Shown piece after piece: positions 59,410-64,000 of a stretch of DNA of 64,000 bases. Source of the DNA: Maricaulis sp. (lineage in GTDB: Bacteria; Pseudomonadota; Alphaproteobacteria; Caulobacterales; Maricaulaceae). Under the pieces are notes generated by a model that was not told the DNA's origin, did no database searches, and saw only the letters and a list, made by a program, of their open reading frames with translations. The translations under genes and the position numbers were made by a program. The DNA is taken from the NCBI RefSeq assembly GCF_017642925.1, contig NZ_JAEPOL010000013.1, forward strand, positions 1 through 64,000, read 5' to 3'. Positions within the stretch are counted from its first letter, which is position 1; the number at the start of each line of letters is the position of its first letter.

Positions 59410-60561
59410 TCAGCCGGGGAAGTTCTCGCCGCTCTCGATGGCGGCGCGGCCCTCGTCCCATTTCGCGCGGAATTCCTGGCGGAAGGCGTCGAATGTGCCT
59501 GCGGCAATCGCCGCCCGCATCCGCGCCGTCAGGTCCTCGAAATAGGCGATATTGTGCCAGGACAGCAGCATGGCCGAGAGGTATTCGCTCGAACGGAAGA
59601 GGTGGTTGAGGTAAGCCCGGGAGTAGTCGCGGCTGGCCGGGCAGTCGATCGCCGGGTTGAGCGGACGGTCATCCTCGATGAATTCGGCGCGCTTGATATT
59701 GATCGGGCCATAATCCGACCAGGCCTGGCCGTGGCGTCCGGACCGCGTCGGCAGGACACAGTCGAACATGTCGACACCGCGCGCCACGGATTCCACCAGA
59801 TCGATCGGCTTGCCCACACCCATCAGATAGCGCGGGCGGTCCGCGGGCAGGTGCGGCGTGGTGAAGTCGAGCACCTCGCACATCGTCTCGAAGCCCTCGC
59901 CCACAGCCAGCCCGCCGATCGCATAGCCGTCATAGCCGGTCTCGATCAGGCGCTCCGCGCTTTCCCGGCGCAGATCCTCGAACACCGAACCCTGCACGAT
60001 GCCGAACAGGTTCTGCGCCTCGCGCTCGCCGAACGCCGTCTTCGAGCGCTCGCCCCAGCGCACGGACAAATCCATGGAGGCCTTCGCCTCGGCCTTCGAG
60101 CACCCGAAGGCGGTGCACTCGTCCAGCTGCATCGAGATGTCGGCGCCCAGGAGGTCGGCCTGGATCTCGATCGAGCGTTCCGGCGAGAGCTTGTGCTCCG
60201 ATCCGTCGATGTGGGAGCGGAAGGTCACGCCCTCCTCGGTCATCTTGCGCAGCTTGGACAGCGACCAGACCTGGAAGCCGCCGCTGTCGGTGAGGATCGG
60301 GCCCTGCCAGGTGGAGAATGTGTGCAGCCCGCCCAGCCGTTTTACGCGCTCTGCGCCCGGGCGCAGCATCAGGTGATAGGTATTGCCCAGGATGATGTCC
60401 GCCCCGGTCTCCTTCACCTGATCCATGTAGAGCGCTTTCACCGTGCCGGCCGTGCCGACCGGCATGAAGGCCGGTGTGCGGATCTCGCCACGCGTCGTCT
60501 TCAGGACGCCCGTGCGGGCCGCGCCGTCGGTGGCATGGATGTCGAAGGGGAAACCGGTCAT
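59410..60561 (-). CDS. tgt: tRNA-guanine transglycosylase
   Basis: A 383-residue Tgt, exchanging G34 for preQ1 in tRNAs with GUN anticodons, on the queuosine pathway. [13 protein letters not shown] holds the active-site Asp; the catalytic Asp region is [15 protein letters not shown]. The zinc-site region reads [18 protein letters not shown], lacking the usual CxCxxC spacing, while the later His (SWHN) is kept. ATG 60561 overlaps the queA stop, so the two are coupled. Confidence 0.95.
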   Translation of the reverse strand: MTGFPFDIHATDGAARTGVLKTTRGEIRTPAFMPVGTAGTVKALYMDQVKETGADIILGNTYHLMLRPGAERVKRLGGLHTFSTWQGPILTDSGGFQVWSLSKLRKMTEEGVTFRSHIDGSEHKLSPERSIEIQADLLGADISMQLDECTAFGCSKAEAKASMDLSVRWGERSKTAFGEREAQNLFGIVQGSVFEDLRRESAERLIETGYDGYAIGGLAVGEGFETMCEVLDFTTPHLPADRPRYLMGVGKPIDLVESVARGVDMFDCVLPTRSGRHGQAWSDYGPINIKRAEFIEDDRPLNPAIDCPASRDYSRAYLNHLFRSSEYLSAMLLSWHNIAYFEDLTARMRAAIAAGTFDAFRQEFRAKWDEGRAAIESGENFPG

Positions 60562-61619
60562 GCGCTCCGCTCGATCAGGCTGGCATCGCCGTAGGAATAG
60601 AAACGGTAGCCCGAGCGGATGGCGTGCGCATAGGCCCGCTTCATCACGTCCAGTCCCGCCAGCGCGCTGACCAGCATGAACAGGGTGGAGCGCGGCAGGT
60701 GGAAATTCGTCATCAGCGCGTCGGTGATGCGGAATTCATAGCCCGGCGTGATGAAGATATCGGTGTCGCGGCTGCCCGCCTCGATCACGCCGGGCCGGGA
60801 GGCCAGGCTCTCGATCGTGCGCAGCGCCGTCGTGCCGACCGGGATCACCCGGCGGCCCTCGGCCTTGGCCGCGTTGATCGCATCGGCTGCCGCGGCGGAC
60901 ACGGTGCACCATTCGGCATGCATGCGGTGATCGGCGAGATCGTCGGCTTTGACCGGCAGGAACGTGCCCGCCCCCACATGCAGCGTCACATGCGTGTGCT
61001 GGACGCCGCGATCGGCCAGCGCCGTCAGCAGGCGTTCGGTGAAGTGCAGGCCGGCTGTGGGCGCGGCTACCGACCCGTCCTGCTTGGCGAACAGGGTCTG
61101 GTAGTCCTCGACATCCTGCGCGTCGACCTCGCGTTTGCGGGCGATATAGGGCGGCAAAGGCGGCACGCCGGTCGCGGCAATGGCCTCGTCCAGCGCCGCA
61201 CCGGTGCGGTTGAAGACCAGCCGCGTATCGCCGCCCTCGGACTTGCCGGTCACTTCGGCCGACAGATCCTGCGAGAAGGCGATCACATCGCCCACGCGCA
61301 GACGCTTGGCCGGACGCACAAAGGCGCGCCAGCCGCTGGCATCAAGACGCTTGTGCAGATTGACCTCGACATCGACCGGTCCGCCACCGCCCACACTGCG
61401 TGCCGGACGCACACCGTTCAGCGCGGCGGGAATGACTCGGGTGTCGTTGAACACCATCAGATCGCCCTCGCGCAGGAGTTCGGGCAGGTCGGACACGCCG
61501 CGATCGGCGAACACACCATTGCCGGCGACGTGCAGCAGCCGCGCCGCATCGCGCGGACGCGCGGGACGCAGGGCGATACGCTCCTCGGGGAGCTCGAAGT
61601 CGAAATCGGATACGCGCAT
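60558..61619 (-). CDS. queA: S-adenosylmethionine:tRNA ribosyltransferase-isomerase
   Basis: A 353-residue QueA, adding the ribosyl of SAM to preQ1-tRNA to give epoxyqueuosine. N-terminus [27 protein letters not shown] and later [24 protein letters not shown] and [14 protein letters not shown] are the QueA blocks. ATG 61619 chosen because it begins the conserved N-terminus; the ORF track's 61778 is too long. Operon with tgt (overlap of stop and start). Confidence 0.96.
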   Translation of the reverse strand: MRVSDFDFELPEERIALRPARPRDAARLLHVAGNGVFADRGVSDLPELLREGDLMVFNDTRVIPAALNGVRPARSVGGGGPVDVEVNLHKRLDASGWRAFVRPAKRLRVGDVIAFSQDLSAEVTGKSEGGDTRLVFNRTGAALDEAIAATGVPPLPPYIARKREVDAQDVEDYQTLFAKQDGSVAAPTAGLHFTERLLTALADRGVQHTHVTLHVGAGTFLPVKADDLADHRMHAEWCTVSAAAADAINAAKAEGRRVIPVGTTALRTIESLASRPGVIEAGSRDTDIFITPGYEFRITDALMTNFHLPRSTLFMLVSALAGLDVMKRAYAHAIRSGYRFYSYGDASLIERSA

Positions 61620-61705
61620 GGCGCTGGGGTCTATCCGGCAGCTTGCAGCTGCGCAATCTCTGCTGTGTAGTGGCCGCACACCCATCGCACCCGGACCATC
61701 CTGCC

Positions 61706-62662
61706 TTGCGTCTTTCCAGTCTCGTGTTTCTTCCGCTTGCTGGCCTCGCCGGGGTCGCCGCCGCAGTGTGGCTGGCACCTCTCTGGCGCGGCTTCGATGC
61801 CTTCCGCCAGCTCTGGCCGCTCTGGGCGGTGCTCGCCCTGATCGCGCTGGCCGCGATTGTCCTGATGCGCCACCGCACTGCCCGCTGGCCGATGGCCATT
61901 ATCGCCCTGCTGATCTGGCTGCCCGGTCTGGGCGAGCCGGTGCGCCGGCTGACAGCCGACCGGGCCGCGCCCTCGGACACCGCCATCGCCCTGCGCGTCG
62001 CAACGCAGAATATGTGGGTCAGGAACACTGCGCCGGACGCCACCGCCGATACGCTGCTGGCCCTCAATGCCGACATTCTGGCGCTGCAGGAGGCGTTCGC
62101 GAATGCGCAGCCCGCCCGGGACCGGCTGGAACAGGCCTATCCTTTTGTGGCCCGCTGCCGCTCGACCCGGATACTCAGCCGGCTGCAAATCCTAGAGAGC
62201 GGCTGTGTGCATCCGCCGGATCCGGCCGTGTTCCGGAGCACCATTCCCTGCGACCGGGAAGTGCCGCCCGCCACCTGGGCCCGCATCCGCCTGCCCGACG
62301 GTTCGGACACGATTGTCGCATCGGTCCACCTGACCTGGCCCTTCCCCGGCGCGACACAGGACTGCCAGCGCGGCGGCCTGGCGCGTTTCCTGGGCGCGCT
62401 GCCGGCAGAGCGGATGATCGTGATGGGGGATTTCAATGCGGCGGCCCCGTCCTATGCGCTGTCACGCCTGGAGCGCGATCTCGGCCTCGACCGGCGCACG
62501 CTCGCCCTGCCGAGCTTTCCCTCCGGCCGGCTGGTCCCGGAACCCGTGCTGGGGATCGACCACATCTTCGCCGGCGAGGCCTGGCAGACCGTCTCGGTGG
62601 AAACCGGCCCGCAGACCGGCTCCGATCACCGTCCGGTCGCGGCAACATTGCAGCTGCGCTGA
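61706..62662 (+). CDS. Endonuclease/exonuclease/phosphatase family membrane protein
   Basis: An EEP-superfamily protein: two to three N-terminal membrane segments ([47 protein letters not shown]), then the catalytic domain with QNMWVRN, LQEAF (metal-binding Glu), MGDFNAA and GSDHRPV (catalytic Asp-His). Similar to membrane-anchored YafD-type proteins; substrate unknown. Start is ambiguous: the open frame begins at TTG 61643; TTG 61706 is offered because it directly precedes the first hydrophobic segment. No ATG is well placed. Confidence 0.85.
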   Translation: MRLSSLVFLPLAGLAGVAAAVWLAPLWRGFDAFRQLWPLWAVLALIALAAIVLMRHRTARWPMAIIALLIWLPGLGEPVRRLTADRAAPSDTAIALRVATQNMWVRNTAPDATADTLLALNADILALQEAFANAQPARDRLEQAYPFVARCRSTRILSRLQILESGCVHPPDPAVFRSTIPCDREVPPATWARIRLPDGSDTIVASVHLTWPFPGATQDCQRGGLARFLGALPAERMIVMGDFNAAAPSYALSRLERDLGLDRRTLALPSFPSGRLVPEPVLGIDHIFAGEAWQTVSVETGPQTGSDHRPVAATLQLR

Positions 62663-62680
62663 CCGGCCGCCCAAATGAAA

Positions 62681-62707
62681 AAGGGCCGCCCCCTGAGGAC
62701 AGCCCTT
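62681..62707 (-). terminator. Terminator of the cyclophilin gene pair
   Basis: Short stem aagggc/gccctt with a 15-nt loop; the minus strand continues with TTT after gccctt. It lies just past the cyclophilin stop at 62736. Confidence 0.6.
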
Positions 62708-62735
62708 CTCTTGTCACTGCAGCGGTTCGCCGGGC

Positions 62736-63188
62736 TTACGCCTCGACGACGCTCGCCTTGACGATCTTGCCCGGCTTGGCCGGCGGCTCGCCCTTGGGCA
62801 GCGCGTCGACATGTTCCATGCCGGACACAACTTCGCCCCAGACGGTGTACTGATTGTCCAGATAGGGTACGGCGTCCAGGCAGATGAAGAACTGGCTGGA
62901 AGCCGAATCCGGATCGGCCGCACGGGCCATCGACATCGTGCCGCGCTGGTGCGGCTCGGCGGAGAATTCGGCCGGGATATTGGTGCCGGAACCGCCCATG
63001 CCATTGCCATTCGGACAGCCGCCCTGGGCAACGAAACCGTCGATGACGCGGTGGAAGGTCAGCCCGTCATAAAAGCCGTCCCTGGCCAGCTTGGTGATCT
63101 GTTCGACGTGTTTGGGCGCCAGGTCCGGGCGCAACTTGATGACGACATCGCCGCCTTCGAGCGTGAATACGAGTTGTTCTTCAGCCAT
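62736..63188 (-). CDS. Cytoplasmic peptidyl-prolyl cis-trans isomerase (cyclophilin)
   Basis: A 150-residue single-domain cyclophilin. FHRVIDGFVAQGGCP (active-site Arg and Phe/Gln), MSMARAADPDSASSQFFICLD and YTVWGEVVSGMEHVD are all canonical. No signal peptide, so cytoplasmic. It starts 5 bp after the stop of a larger, partial cyclophilin and forms an operon with it. Confidence 0.95.
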   Translation of the reverse strand: MAEEQLVFTLEGGDVVIKLRPDLAPKHVEQITKLARDGFYDGLTFHRVIDGFVAQGGCPNGNGMGGSGTNIPAEFSAEPHQRGTMSMARAADPDSASSQFFICLDAVPYLDNQYTVWGEVVSGMEHVDALPKGEPPAKPGKIVKASVVEA

Positions 63189-63193
63189 TTATC

Positions 63194-64000
63194 TTACTCC
63201 GCAATTCGGGACGGCACGGTGATTTCGCAGATGTCGGGCAGATTGCCCTGGGCATTGCGCAGCGTGTCGAGATAGCCCGCAAAGGCCTCGCTGTCCGTGT
63301 CGACGACTTCAATCTCGATCTGGTCTTCGGCCGGCAGCTCGCTGCCGATACGCATGGAGCGGATCACGTCCGGACGGAAATCCGGGTCTTCCGCTGCCGA
63401 GCCGACCGCGATCTGGTCGACGGCGTCCATGCCATGGCGCACCCGGCCCCAGACCGTGTAGGTCGCATTGAGGTGATCGGGGCTGCCGGTGGTGATGTAG
63501 AACTGGCTGCGGGCCGAGTTCGGGTCGCTGGTGCGCGCCATGGCGGCGGCGCCGCGGCAATGCAGCAGCCAGGACTGGACCATGCCGTCGCCGGTGATTC
63601 CGGCCAGCGCGGCGGTCTGGGTGCCGGCATGGAAGCCGTTCCAGAAACCGGCCTTCGCCATCTGCGGGATCTGGCCCGGATTGACGACGCGGTCCTGCAG
63701 CTCGCTGACAGCCGGCTCGCCGGCGCGGCGGATGGTGAATTCGGCTTCCATCGGCGGCTTGTCGGCGGCATGGCCCGGATTGGCGCGTGCACCACCGCCC
63801 TGCGCCATGAAGCCGTCGATCACGCGGTGCCAGACCAGGAAATCATAGAAGCGCTCACTAACCAGTTCGCGCAGGCGTGCGACGTGGTTCGGCGCAAATT
63901 CCGGCGCCAGCTCGACCACCACCATGCCGTGATCGGTATCGATATAGAGCAGGCGGTCCTGATCGACCGTGCGCCAGGCGTCAGCAGGGAAATCATAGGC
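63194..64000 (-). CDS. Cyclophilin-type peptidyl-prolyl isomerase, N-terminus beyond window
   Basis: The reading frame runs open to the window edge: before the ORF track's ATG (63925) it continues upstream as AYDFPADAWRTVDQDRLLYI. So the real start is outside the window. Cyclophilin motifs: WHRVIDGFMAQGGG, AAMARTSDPNSARSQFYITTG and YTVWGRVRHGMDAVD. It has the same extended C-terminal part (SDSEAFAGYL-like) as the lipoprotein cyclophilin at 9982-10917, so the two are paralogues; this one keeps the SQFYI Gln. Probably exported. Confidence 0.9.
   Translation of the reverse strand, partial: AYDFPADAWRTVDQDRLLYIDTDHGMVVVELAPEFAPNHVARLRELVSERFYDFLVWHRVIDGFMAQGGGARANPGHAADKPPMEAEFTIRRAGEPAVSELQDRVVNPGQIPQMAKAGFWNGFHAGTQTAALAGITGDGMVQSWLLHCRGAAAMARTSDPNSARSQFYITTGSPDHLNATYTVWGRVRHGMDAVDQIAVGSAAEDPDFRPDVIRSMRIGSELPAEDQIEIEVVDTDSEAFAGYLDTLRNAQGNLPDICEITVPSRIAE

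Overview
The window is GC-rich chromosomal DNA from an alphaproteobacterium, most likely of the Caulobacterales/Maricaulales (Hyphomonadaceae-like) group. Evidence: two DUF2336 proteins, two large TonB-dependent receptors, a LytS/LytTR pair, an arginine succinyltransferase (ast) operon, and a tRNA-His with discriminator A73 and no encoded G-1, an exception known from a clade of Alphaproteobacteria. The lineage is inferred from gene content only.

Layout. 1-1.85 kb: minus-strand tRNA-Tyr, tRNA-Gly and the start of tuf, in the order of the classic tRNA-tufB operon, but spread apart by repeats and a GIY-YIG gene; a 114-bp tandem array abuts tRNA-Tyr. 1.9-13.2 kb: rlmB, a DUF2807-like export protein, a DUF819 membrane protein, an exported M20 amidohydrolase, an ABC exporter, a cyclophilin/hypothetical/QEGLA-motif operon, metG and a DUF1761 protein. 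13.3-23.6 kb: tRNA-Thr with a downstream duplication that copies the tRNA 3' end, the LytS/LytTR two-component pair, two TonB receptors and a cytochrome c lipoprotein. 23.8-32.5 kb: an outer-membrane protein, a class II aldolase, two DUF2336 genes flanking nadK, a receiver protein and an Hpt protein, then a lytic transglycosylase, a DUF6491-like protein and a hydrolase.

32.6-36.5 kb is an accessory region: a solitary HigA-type antitoxin with a clear operator, a hicB remnant, then an AT-rich two-gene Hachiman anti-phage system (hamA, DUF1837 nuclease; hamB, SF2 helicase) ending beside the 3' end of tRNA-His. 36.8-56.4 kb returns to core genes: M48 protease, AsmA, a four-domain beta/gamma-crystallin, phhA, a receiver, astB-astD-astA with an M20 hydrolase in the place where astE would be expected, a cystathionine gamma-synthase family enzyme, an OmpA protein with 28 consecutive prolines, an L,D-transpeptidase, a CPA2 antiporter and a carboxylesterase. 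56.6-57.8 kb is a 1.2-kb insert at tRNA-Lys: 19-bp direct repeats copying the tRNA 3' end bound one gene for an unrecognised two-TM protein, with recombinase arm-like repeats at both ends and no integrase. 57.9-64 kb: a lipoprotein, a PRC-barrel protein, tgt-queA, an EEP-family protein and two cyclophilins, the last cut by the window edge.

The most unusual content is the integrase-less tRNA-Lys mini-island and the recurring repeats immediately downstream of tRNA genes, which recall the rttR/tpr repeats of the E. coli tyrT locus. Hachiman itself is a known defence system.
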